From Oscillospiraceae bacterium (GTDB lineage: Bacteria; Bacillota; Clostridia; Oscillospirales; Acutalibacteraceae), in the NCBI GenBank assembly GCA_902761265.1, contig CACWJV010000161.1, positions 1-8,236 on the forward strand: a stretch of 8,236 nt of DNA, read 5' to 3'. The notes beneath the pieces are model-generated. The model had not been told where the DNA came from. It ran no database searches and saw only the letters and a list, made by a program, of their open reading frames with translations. Made by a program: the position numbers and the translations under genes. This document shows, one piece after another, positions 1-5,894 of this stretch; position 1 is the stretch's first letter; each line of letters opens with the position of its first letter.

Positions 1-204
1 CGTGATCGGCACAGCCGCGCCCTCGCCGGCAAACTCCGCCAGCGGCCCGTACAGGCCGACGCCGCCGAGCACCACGCCGCACACGACAAACAGCACCAGG
101 ATCTTCCCCGGCGTGAGGGATGTGCGGTCGATGAGAATCTGCCCGCAAAGGCAGATCAGCCCGCCGACGAGAAACGCTTTGCCGAGTGTGAGCAAAAGCG
201 TCAT
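1..204 (-). CDS. spoVAE: Stage V sporulation protein AE (SpoVAE/SpoVAEB), 5' part only
   Basis: This is the N-terminal 68 codons of SpoVAE, a small multi-spanning membrane protein of the SpoVA channel that carries calcium-dipicolinate into the developing spore and releases it at germination. What shows it: the start reads MTLLLTLGKAFLVGGLICLC, followed by a GQILID segment, a hydrophobic helix, and LYGPLAEFAGEGAAVPIT at the window edge. The FLVGG-IC--GQIL and GxGAAVPIT motifs are typical of SpoVAE, and they echo SpoVAC, its paralogue in the same operon. The ATG at 204 overlaps the stop of the preceding 62-residue gene (ATGA at 201-204), and AGGCGGG sits 7 nt upstream. The rest of the gene lies beyond position 1. 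Because of the frameshift in upstream spoVAD, its translation may be reduced (inference). Confidence 0.93.
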   Translation of the reverse strand, partial: MTLLLTLGKAFLVGGLICLCGQILIDRTSLTPGKILVLFVVCGVVLGGVGLYGPLAEFAGEGAAVPIT

Positions 205-389
205 CCGATCACCCGCCTGACTGCGCGCCGCAGCGCTTTTTGACTGCCCTTTTTCTTAAACAGCAGCGTGAGCGTGCCGCCGCACAGCAGCACGAAAATG
301 GCAACGGTCACAATTTTTTTCAGCAGCCTCAGCAGCCCGGTCAGTTTCAAAAGGACCGACAGGCAGCCCAGCAGTTTTGTCAGATTCAT
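201..389 (-). CDS. Small single-span membrane protein encoded between spoVAD and spoVAE (unknown function)
   Basis: I do not recognise this 62-residue protein. It has a Leu/Lys-rich N-terminal stretch (about residues 1-25, likely amphipathic), one strong hydrophobic segment (about 26-45, IVTVAIFVLLCGGTLTLLF), and a very basic tail (KKKGSQKALRRAVRRVIG) that should stay on the cytoplasmic side. The gene looks real. Its ATG overlaps the spoVAD stop (ATGA, 386-389), its stop overlaps the spoVAE start (ATGA, 201-204), and a perfect GGAGG lies 7 nt before the ATG, inside the last codons of spoVAD. The core spoVAC-AD-AE order that I know has no gene here. Inference: it could be an accessory subunit or assembly factor of the SpoVA channel in this lineage. 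The alternative is a coupling leader peptide. Confidence 0.75.
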   Translation of the reverse strand: MNLTKLLGCLSVLLKLTGLLRLLKKIVTVAIFVLLCGGTLTLLFKKKGSQKALRRAVRRVIG

Positions 390-396
390 AGCGTTT

Positions 397-401
397 CCTC
401 C
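397..401 (-). promoter_or_regulatory. GGAGG ribosome binding site inside the spoVAD 3' end
   Basis: On the minus strand GGAGG lies 7 nt before the ATG at 389, embedded in the codons for the last residues of SpoVAD (KETEETL). It is the best Shine-Dalgarno site in the operon. It supports independent translation of the 62-residue gene even when spoVAD translation stops early. Confidence 0.7.
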
Positions 402-629
402 GTTTCCTTTGCAATCAATACCGCGTGCGCAATGCCCGGAATCGTTTTTCCCTGCAGCGCCGATGTGGCGGAAAGCAGCGCGCCTGTGGCGACGAACAGG
501 ACTTTTTTGTATTTGCCGCGGCGCATTTCGTCAAAAATATGCGAACACAGCACGCTCGCGCTGCAGCCGCAGCCGGAACCGCCGGCGTGGACGTCCTGGC
601 TTTCGCGGTCAAAGATCAGACACCCGCAG

Positions 630-645
630 TCGCTGTGTCGCTGTG
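630..645. repeat. 8-bp tandem duplication that shifts the spoVAD frame
   Basis: TCGCTGTG (plus strand; CACAGCGA on the coding strand) occurs at 630-637 and again at 638-645 with no mismatch. With two copies the coding strand reads HSDTATAGV then stop. With one copy it reads VHSDCGCLIF, which is the expected SpoVAD sequence. The unit is not a multiple of three, so gain or loss of one copy switches the reading frame. Confidence 0.95.
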
Positions 646-1426
646 GACGCCGGCAAGGTTCAATCCGTCGCGCCGCAGCAGTTCGAGCAGCAGTTCGCTG
701 CCGACAAACCCGAGGTCGCCGGTCAATATCAAATCGTAGTCCTGTGGTGCCGTGCCGGTGTCGCGTAAAAAATCGCCGATCGTCTTTGCTGCCGCCGGCG
801 CCATCGCGGCGCCCATGTTTGCCGCATCCGTGATGCCGAGATCGGTGATCGTGCCGAAATGGACGTGCGTGATGCGCGGATCGGTTTTTTTGCCGGTTGC
901 CGCAAGAATCGCCGCGCCGGCGCCGGTCACCGTCCATTGCGCGGTCGGGGTGCGCTGGCCGCCGTATTCGAGCGGCTTGCGAAACTGGCGTTCCGCCGTG
1001 CAAAAATGCGATCCCGTGGCCGCGGCAGCGGTGCTGCATGCGCCGCAGTCGAGCAGCAGCGACGCGACGGACAGCGAAAGCGCCATCGTAGAGCACGCGC
1101 CGTACAGCCCGCAAAACGGCACGCCGCTGCCGGCAAACGCAAACGACGACGCGGTGCACTGGTTTTGCAGATCGCCTGCCAAAATCAGATCGAGCTTCGA
1201 CAGCGGCAGATCCGCTTTTTTCGCCGCCAGCTCCATCGCCGTGCGCAGCAGCGTTTGTTCCGCTTCCTCCCAGGAGGGCACGCCGAAGGTCACGTCGTCA
1301 AACGTTTTGTCAAACGCAGCGCCCAGCGGGCCGTCCTTTTCTTTCTTGCCGGCGAGTCCCGCGTGCGCAATCACGCACGGCGGGTGTGTCAGGCGTATCG
1401 TGTGTTGTCCGATCCGTGCGGCCAAA

Positions 1427-1876
1427 TCAAGCACCTGCTTTCGTTATGATAAAATAGATCAGCCCGTACAGCGCGGCGCTGCTGCAGCCGAAGACGATCA
1501 CCGGACCGGCGATGGAAAACATCTGCGCCGCCGTGCCGAGGACAAAGCCTTCGTTTTTCGATTCCAGCGCCGGTGCGACAACTGCGTTGGCAAAGCCAGT
1601 GATCGGTACAGCCGTACCCGCGCCCGCGTGCTTGGCGAGCTTGTCAAAAACCCCTGTCGCCGTGAGAACCGCCGTGAGCGCGATGAGCGCGAGCATCACG
1701 ATCAGTCTGCCCGTGTCGGCCGCGACGCCGGCTTTCAGCAGTCCTTCGAGCAAAAGCTGCGCCAGCGTACAGATGGCGCCGCCGCACAAAAACGCTTTCA
1801 GACAGTCTTTGCCGAGCGTGGAGGGCGGCGCGTATTGTTTTGCCATCGCGGCGTATTCGGCGGGGGAGATCGGCAT
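1427..1876 (-). CDS. spoVAC: Stage V sporulation protein AC (SpoVAC)
   Basis: This 149-residue membrane protein of the SpoVA channel acts in dipicolinic acid transport in the forespore and germinating spore; in Bacillus it has been described as a mechanosensitive channel. It has a short polar N-terminus (1-25), then hydrophobic segments around 26-47, 57-75, 84-103 and 123-145. The signature AGAGTAVPITGFANAV spans about 84-99, followed by ALESKNEGFVLG. Length and motifs agree with the family. The ATG at 1876 has AAAGGA 8 nt upstream. It is the first spoVA gene visible in the operon and overlaps spoVAD by 8 nt, suggesting coupled translation. A forespore sigma-G promoter is expected upstream, but I could not identify one with confidence in 1877-2100; an array of octamer repeats begins 20 nt before the start codon. 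Confidence 0.95.
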   Translation of the reverse strand: MPISPAEYAAMAKQYAPPSTLGKDCLKAFLCGGAICTLAQLLLEGLLKAGVAADTGRLIVMLALIALTAVLTATGVFDKLAKHAGAGTAVPITGFANAVVAPALESKNEGFVLGTAAQMFSIAGPVIVFGCSSAALYGLIYFIITKAGA

Positions 1877-1895
1877 GGAGATCGTCCTTTCGGGA

Positions 1896-1955
1896 GGGAT
1901 TAAGGGATTAAGAGATTAAGGGATTAAGGGATTAAGGGATTAAGGGACTAAGGGG
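1896..1955. repeat. Seven tandem GGGATTAA octamers, G-quadruplex-capable
   Basis: The units begin at 1896, 1904, 1912 (GAGATTAA), 1920, 1928, 1936 and 1944 (GGGACTAA) and are followed by GGGG at 1952-1955. From 1920 on there are five G-runs of three or four separated by 5-nt loops, which fits the usual G-quadruplex pattern on the plus strand. The array is in the leader or promoter region of the spoVA operon, so an RNA from that operon would carry the C-rich complement just before the spoVAC ribosome binding site. Octamer arrays of this kind can change length by slippage. Confidence 0.95.
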
Positions 1956-2017
1956 TATGTTGACTTTTCGGCGCGGGGGATATGATCCGATTGTCGATCC
2001 TATTCTCGCGGCACTCT

Positions 2018-2032
2018 ATCCCTTAATCCCTT
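2018..2032. repeat. Inverted copy of the octamer repeat
   Basis: ATCCCTTAATCCCTT is the exact reverse complement of 15 bases in the array (for example 1926-1940). The two arms could pair across about 77 nt in several registers, giving a cruciform or an RNA hairpin in the leader of spoVAC. Confidence 0.85.
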
Positions 2033-2100
2033 CGCCCCTCCATCCCTCGGTTCATCTCTATTGTTCACAAAAATTTCGGTTTTATTCATCCTTCGTGCGG

Positions 2101-2129
2101 TTGACAAAACGGCGTTTGACCGTTACAAT
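2101..2129 (+). promoter_or_regulatory. Sigma-A promoter for the DUF1015 / phosphodiesterase-like operon
   Basis: The -35 TTGACA (2101-2106) and -10 TACAAT (2124-2129) are separated by 17 bp. This is a consensus -35, and the -10 differs from TATAAT by one base. Transcription should begin near 2136, giving a leader of about 30 nt before the ATG at 2166. A strong vegetative promoter fits a housekeeping role for the downstream gene. Confidence 0.88.
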
Positions 2130-2165
2130 GAAAACATATCTTTCCAAAGAAACGGAGGCTTTTCA

Positions 2166-3410
2166 ATGGCTGTTTTCCAACCGTTTTGTGCGCTGCGTCC
2201 AAAGGCGCAGTATGCGTCCGACGTGGCGGCGCTGCCGTATGACGTGATGAACAGCGAAGAGGCGCGTCTTGCTGTCAGAAACAAACCGCTGTCGTTTTTG
2301 CATGTGGACAAGGCGGAGATCGATTTGCCGCCCGAAACGGACCCGTATGACAAATGCGTCTATGAAAAAGCGCGCGACAATTTGCGTGCGCTTGAAAAAG
2401 ACGGAATTTTGCAGCAGGACGCTTCGCCGTGTTTTTATATCTACCGTCAGATTATGAACGGCCGCAGTCAAACGGGCCTTGTCGGCTGTGCGTCGATTGA
2501 CGATTATCTGAACGACGTGATCAAAAAGCACGAGTTTACCCGCGCCGACAAAGAAGAGGACCGCGTGAACCATGTGGACTATTGCGACGCGAACACCGGC
2601 CCGATCTTCCTCGCGTATCGCGAAAGCGCCGCGATCCGCGATCTTGTCGCCGCGTGGCAGCAAACGCACGATCCGGTTTATGACTTTGTTACGGACGACG
2701 GGATCGGCAACACGGTGTGGGTGATCGACGACCCGGACGTCTGCGCCGCGCTGCAAAAAGGCTTTGCCGACGCCGGATGCCTGTATATTGCGGACGGCCA
2801 CCACCGCTGCGCGTCCGCTGTGCGCGTGGGCAAAAAGCGCCGCGCCGCAAAGCCGGATTACGACGGCACCGAAGCGTTCAACTTCTTTCTTGCCGTGGCG
2901 TTCCCGAAAGATGAGCTCGCTATCATGGACTACAACCGCGTGCTGCGCGACCTGCATGGTCTGACGCCGGAATTGCTGCTCGAAAAGCTGGGTGAAGCGT
3001 TTACGGTGGAAGACGCGCCCGCGTCGCCCTATCATCCCGAAGCGCGCCACACGTTCGGGCTGCTGCTCGACGGCAAATGGTACAAGCTGACGGCGAAGGA
3101 CGGCACGTTTGACGAAACCGATCCGGTTCTGTCGCTGGACGTGTCGATTTTGCAAAACAACTGTATCGCGCCGATTTTCGGCATCGAGGATCCGCGCACC
3201 GACAAACGCATCGACTTTGTCGGCGGTATCCGCGGACTCGGGGAGCTTGAACGCCGCTGCAACACGGATATGCGTCTTGCGTTTTCGATGTATCCCACAT
3301 CGCTTGAAGAACTGATGGCGATCGCCGACGCCGGCCGCGTGATGCCGCCGAAATCGACCTGGTTCGAGCCGAAGCTACTCAGCGGTCTGTTTATCCACAA
3401 TCTGTATTGA
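2166..3410 (+). CDS. DUF1015 family protein
   Basis: This 414-residue cytoplasmic protein belongs to the DUF1015 family, which is widespread in Clostridia and has no settled biochemical role that I can state. Matching features are the start MAVFQPFCALRPK with YASDVAALPYDVMNSEEAR, the FLHVDKAEIDLP segment near 44, KHEFTRADKEEDRVNH near 121-136, and the family hallmark ADGHHRCAS at 209-217. The last resembles motifs in ParB/SerK-like folds (inference). The ATG at 2166 is chosen over further-upstream starts because GGAGG (2154-2158) sits 7 nt before it and the promoter lies at 2101-2129, downstream of those other starts. The stop overlaps an ATG of the next frame (TGATG at 3408). The next gene begins 17 nt later, so the two are probably cotranscribed. 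Family members are often near serine biosynthesis genes, but none is visible here. Confidence 0.9.
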   Translation: MAVFQPFCALRPKAQYASDVAALPYDVMNSEEARLAVRNKPLSFLHVDKAEIDLPPETDPYDKCVYEKARDNLRALEKDGILQQDASPCFYIYRQIMNGRSQTGLVGCASIDDYLNDVIKKHEFTRADKEEDRVNHVDYCDANTGPIFLAYRESAAIRDLVAAWQQTHDPVYDFVTDDGIGNTVWVIDDPDVCAALQKGFADAGCLYIADGHHRCASAVRVGKKRRAAKPDYDGTEAFNFFLAVAFPKDELAIMDYNRVLRDLHGLTPELLLEKLGEAFTVEDAPASPYHPEARHTFGLLLDGKWYKLTAKDGTFDETDPVLSLDVSILQNNCIAPIFGIEDPRTDKRIDFVGGIRGLGELERRCNTDMRLAFSMYPTSLEELMAIADAGRVMPPKSTWFEPKLLSGLFIHNLY

Positions 3411-3427
3411 TGAAAGGAAGATTTCCG

Positions 3428-4408
3428 ATGAAACTGAAACTGAAATCGACACTGGCCCTTTTGCTGGCGCTGGTGCTGCTTTTGACCGCGGCTGTGCCCG
3501 CGGTTGCGGCAGACGATCTGCCGTCGGGCGCCGTGCTTGTTACAAAATCCGACACGATCAAAGCCGACGACTTTACCATCATCGCGCACCGCGGCCTGTC
3601 CGCCTGTGCGCCGGAAAACACGCTTGCCGCGTTTAAACTCGCCGGCCGCAGCGGCTGCGACGGCTGCGAAATCGACGTGCAGCCGACGCTCGATCAGCGC
3701 TGGGTCTGTTTTTCCGATCTGAATCTGAGCGCCTCCACCAACGGCGTCGGTCTGGTGAGCGCCATGACCTACGATCAGATTTCGGAATATACCATCACCC
3801 GCGGCGGCAATATCCAGAGCTATCCGAATGAAAAGGTGCCGACGCTGGAGGAGGCTGTGGCTGTCTGCCAGCTTTACGGCATGAAGGTTGTGCTGACCGT
3901 GCGCAACGGCGTGGCCGACCAGATTGATTCCCTGATTGCAACGATGAAGGTGCTCGGCGTGATGAAGACCGCAACGGTGATTTCCGCCAACCACGATATT
4001 TTGAAAAAAATTCAGCAAAACGGTGGCCGCGCGGTCTATAACGCCACGCCGCTGATCACACTGGGTGCGATCAACAACGCGAAAGAAAACGGCTACGTTG
4101 GTCTTTCTACTTCCACCGTACTGCCCGGCGCCACACTGATGAACCGTGTGATGGACAGCAAACTGGAGCTGTATCCGTTCGACGTTGATTCGCTTTTAAA
4201 GGCGGAGCACATGTATAACGCAGGCATCAAGACCGTTGTTTCCGACTGCCTGGTCAAGCACGCGCCGACGCCGGAAAAAGTGTCTGCCAACATCCTCACC
4301 ACGTTTACGCGCATCTTCAACGAGATCTTCAACTTCTTTGCAAAAATCTTCCGCAAGCTGTCGCTCGATTTTTTGAAAAGCGGTCTGAAAAGTTCGCTGG
4401 GTGTTTGA
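3428..4408 (+). CDS. Secreted glycerophosphodiester phosphodiesterase-like protein with a degenerate active site
   Basis: The product has 326 residues. Residues 1-27 form a signal peptide (KLKLK, a long Leu/Ala core, then AVPAVA before ADD), so the protein is exported. The GDPD fold is clear: IIAHRG (H54, R55), PENTLAAF (62-69), GCEIDVQPTLD (E81, D83), ASTNGVGLV, VPTLEEAV (137-144) and a late GIKTVVSDC segment. Such enzymes normally cleave glycerophosphodiesters to glycerol 3-phosphate and an alcohol. Here the second catalytic histidine (HD motif) is replaced by S96-D97, and the usual metal-binding Glu of the EIK strand appears to be T157 (LTVRN). Catalysis is therefore doubtful. The tail (about 286-326) is an aromatic, amphipathic segment (FTRIFNEIFNFFAKIFRKL) that could lie on a membrane. 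The start at 3428 is preferred over ATG 3410 because GGAAG (3416-3420) lies 7 nt before it and the signal peptide then begins correctly. A terminator follows. Confidence 0.85.
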   Translation: MKLKLKSTLALLLALVLLLTAAVPAVAADDLPSGAVLVTKSDTIKADDFTIIAHRGLSACAPENTLAAFKLAGRSGCDGCEIDVQPTLDQRWVCFSDLNLSASTNGVGLVSAMTYDQISEYTITRGGNIQSYPNEKVPTLEEAVAVCQLYGMKVVLTVRNGVADQIDSLIATMKVLGVMKTATVISANHDILKKIQQNGGRAVYNATPLITLGAINNAKENGYVGLSTSTVLPGATLMNRVMDSKLELYPFDVDSLLKAEHMYNAGIKTVVSDCLVKHAPTPEKVSANILTTFTRIFNEIFNFFAKIFRKLSLDFLKSGLKSSLGV

Positions 4409-4419
4409 ACACGAAATCC

Positions 4420-4445
4420 AAGGCTGCCGCGCGGCGGCCTTTTTT
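4420..4445 (+). terminator. Rho-independent terminator after the phosphodiesterase-like gene
   Basis: AAGGCTGCC (4420-4428) pairs with GGCGGCCTT (4433-4441) through nine pairs, one of them G-U, around a GCGC loop, and runs into a T-run at 4440-4445. It ends the DUF1015 operon. The next ribosome binding site starts 3 nt after the T-run, so the terminator and the translation start of the following gene almost touch. Confidence 0.82.
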
Positions 4446-4447
4446 AT

Positions 4448-4452
4448 GGGAG
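4448..4452 (+). promoter_or_regulatory. Ribosome binding site that fixes the alanyl-tRNA editing protein start
   Basis: GGGAG lies 8 nt before ATG 4461. The other in-frame ATG at 4446 sits on top of this site and right behind the terminator T-run, with no ribosome binding site of its own. The start at 4461 is therefore preferred. Confidence 0.65.
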
Positions 4453-4460
4453 CATGCGTT

Positions 4461-5633
4461 ATGACTAAACAACTGGATACGCTGCACTTCGCACCGGAAA
4501 CCTTCGAGTGTGAAGTGAAAGAGCTTTACACATTGGATGAGGATACCCTTGGGGTGGTGCTGGACCGAACCGCGTTCTTTCCGATGGGCGGCGGGCAGTC
4601 CGGCGACTGCGGAACCTTAGGCGACTGCTATGTGGAAAATGTGGAAACCCGTGACGGTACGATCCTGCACCTTGTTAAAAACTGCGAGGAAACTGTGGGA
4701 AAGCTGGCCGTCGGCACACATTTGACGGCGAAAATCGACCGAAATAAGCGCTTTTCCGATATGCAGCAGCATTCCGGCGAGCATATTTTGTCCGGCGTTG
4801 TCCACCGGCTTTACGGCTTTCGCAACGTCGGCTTCCATCTGTCCGACCGCGAAGTGACGGTTGATTTTGACGGCGTGCTGTCGGAAAATGATATCTGTAA
4901 AGTAGAATACCTTGTCAATGAAGCGATCTGGGACGACCGCGAAGTGCGCGTCTTTTTTCCGACAGACGAAGAAAAAGAACGGCTTTCCTACCGCAGCAAA
5001 AAGCAGGTCGACGGCCCGCTGCGGCTTGTGGAGATTGCGGGAATCGATCTTTGTGCCTGCTGTGCGCCGCATGTCCGGCATACCGGGGAAATCGGCGCGC
5101 TGCGCGTCATCAAAAGCGAAAAAAACAAGGGCGGCACCCGCCTTTGGATTTTGTGCGGCAAACGGCTGTTCGCGGACACGCGGGAAAAGCTCGAACAAAA
5201 CCGACAGATCAGTACCATGCTTTCCGCAAAGCAAAACGAGACGGCCGTTTTTGTACAAAAGCTCAAGGCCGACCACGCCGCGCTGCAATATGAGCTGGTC
5301 GGTGTGCGCCGGCAGTTGCTCGGGCTGCAGGCAGAGGCGCAGCCGGTGCGTGACGTGCAGGTGGCTTTTCTTGACGTCGACGCGGAAACCCTGCGCTATG
5401 CGGCAGGGTTGTTTGCCGGGCGCGCCCGCGCGTTCACCTTCGTTTGCGGCGAAGGCGGCAATTTCGTTTTGCAGACCGATACGGGCTTCGATTTGCAGCC
5501 GGTGATGCAGCTTCTTCGCACGCACTGCGGCGCACGCGGCGGCGGCCGCGGAAACGTGATGCAGGGCAGTGTCCACGCGGACAAAGCGACGCTGCAGGTA
5601 CTGCTGGAAGCGGCCGGTCAAAAAGATCAATGA
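4461..5633 (+). CDS. Alanyl-tRNA editing protein (AlaX-type, with DHHA1 domain)
   Basis: The product has 390 residues and is cytoplasmic. It should hydrolyse mischarged Ser- or Gly-tRNA(Ala) as a free-standing copy of the AlaRS editing domain. The order is an N-terminal barrel part with RTAFFPMGGGQSGDCG (36-51), the zinc-binding QQHSGEH (H104, H108), the second zinc pair in CCAPH (C200, H204) followed by VRHTGEIG, a helical linker (about 244-290, probable coiled coil), and a C-terminal DHHA1 domain with GARGGGRGNVMQG (357-369). All four metal ligands are present, so the enzyme looks intact. The length fits the long, DHHA1-bearing AlaX class rather than the short ones. No good promoter is visible between the preceding terminator and the start, so it may rely on read-through or a promoter inside the upstream gene. 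A terminator stands 18 nt downstream. Confidence 0.92.
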   Translation: MTKQLDTLHFAPETFECEVKELYTLDEDTLGVVLDRTAFFPMGGGQSGDCGTLGDCYVENVETRDGTILHLVKNCEETVGKLAVGTHLTAKIDRNKRFSDMQQHSGEHILSGVVHRLYGFRNVGFHLSDREVTVDFDGVLSENDICKVEYLVNEAIWDDREVRVFFPTDEEKERLSYRSKKQVDGPLRLVEIAGIDLCACCAPHVRHTGEIGALRVIKSEKNKGGTRLWILCGKRLFADTREKLEQNRQISTMLSAKQNETAVFVQKLKADHAALQYELVGVRRQLLGLQAEAQPVRDVQVAFLDVDAETLRYAAGLFAGRARAFTFVCGEGGNFVLQTDTGFDLQPVMQLLRTHCGARGGGRGNVMQGSVHADKATLQVLLEAAGQKDQ

Positions 5634-5651
5634 AAAACAACCGGTATAAAT

Positions 5652-5680
5652 AAAGCGGTCGTCTTCCAAGACCGCTTTTT
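5652..5680 (+). terminator. Rho-independent terminator after the alanyl-tRNA editing gene
   Basis: AAAGCGGTC (5652-5660) and GACCGCTTT (5670-5678) form a perfect 9-bp stem with a 9-nt loop, followed by Ts to 5680. The 3' end of the terminator is also the beginning of the first copy of the 76-bp repeat. Confidence 0.88.
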
Positions 5681-5826
5681 CGTTTGCCGCAACATGACAG
5701 ATTGCACAAACAAAGACAGAGCTTCTTTGCCGAAACGGAGAAAAACGACCCTTTTTCGTTTGCCGCAACATGACAGATTGCACAAACAAAGACAGAGCTT
5801 CTTTGCCGAAACGGAGAAAAACGACC
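5675..5826. repeat. Perfect 76-bp tandem duplication in the spacer
   Basis: The block beginning CTTTTTCGTTTGCCGC and ending GGAGAAAAACGACC is present at 5675-5750 and 5751-5826 without a single difference. The ends of each copy can pair in part (TTTTTC..GTTT with AAAC..GAAAAA, a 3-nt bulge). The whole stretch is framed by inverted octamers GCGGTCGT (5655-5662) and ACGACCGC (5821-5828). No protein is likely: 76 is not a multiple of three and no ribosome binding site is seen. The block lies between a terminator and a promoter that begins 8 bp after it. It may be a dispersed intergenic element that duplicated, or a simple local duplication. Confidence 0.95.
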
Positions 5827-5833
5827 GCACACA

Positions 5834-5862
5834 TTGACTTTACGCGGAAAAAAAGGTACGAT
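5834..5862 (+). promoter_or_regulatory. Sigma-A promoter for the hydrolase-lipase operon
   Basis: TTGACT (5834-5839) and TACGAT (5857-5862) are 17 bp apart; each differs from consensus by one or two bases. Transcription should start near 5869, about 26 nt before the ATG. The spacer is A-rich (seven consecutive A). The ribosome binding site GAAAGGCGG (5878-5886) lies 8 nt before the start. Confidence 0.85.
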
Positions 5863-5894
5863 AAAACTAATCCAAAAGAAAGGCGGTATCTTTT

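Larger units (their letters stand above)
386..1434 (-). pseudogene. spoVAD: Stage V sporulation protein AD (SpoVAD), frameshifted by an 8-bp tandem duplication
   Basis: SpoVAD is the thiolase-fold protein of the SpoVA complex that binds dipicolinic acid during uptake into the forespore. The gene begins at a GTG (1434-1432), overlapping the spoVAC stop by 8 nt. Its first 266 codons match the family well: KEKDGPLG near residue 33, LAGDLQNQ, FCGLYGACST, SHFCTAERQFRKPLEYGGQ, TVTGAGAAI, MGAAMAPAAAKTI and YDLILTGDLG. The frame then changes inside a duplicated octamer (630-645) and stops at TGA 616-618, giving 272 residues with six wrong ones at the end. The family's C-terminal part (DCGCLIF, AGGSGCGCSA, FVATGALLSATSALQGKTIPGIAHAV) continues in another frame to the stop at 386. 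Deleting one octamer gives one open frame of 346 residues, close to the 338 of the Bacillus protein. So this is a recent mutation, a reversible slip variant, or an assembly error. Confidence 0.93.

Noticed and set aside
752..1903. A 383-codon plus-strand frame opposite spoVAC and spoVAD
   Set aside because: It is antisense to well-conserved spoVA genes, has no ribosome binding site, and encodes a basic, low-complexity sequence.
1950..2000. A possible sigma-G promoter for spoVAC on the minus strand (CATACCC as -10)
   Set aside because: Only five of seven -10 bases fit and no acceptable -35 lies 17-18 bp upstream. TGAATA further upstream lacks a matching -10. Spore-specific control is expected, but the site cannot be placed from sequence alone.
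5652..5828. A CRISPR array or a complete insertion sequence
   Set aside because: There are just two adjacent copies without spacers, no transposase gene, and no target-site duplication around the inverted octamers.
5628..5832. Short ORFs over the 76-bp repeat on the minus strand (Cys/Leu-rich products)
   Set aside because: They arise from the duplication, have no ribosome binding site, and the repeat length is not a multiple of three, so the product changes frame between copies.
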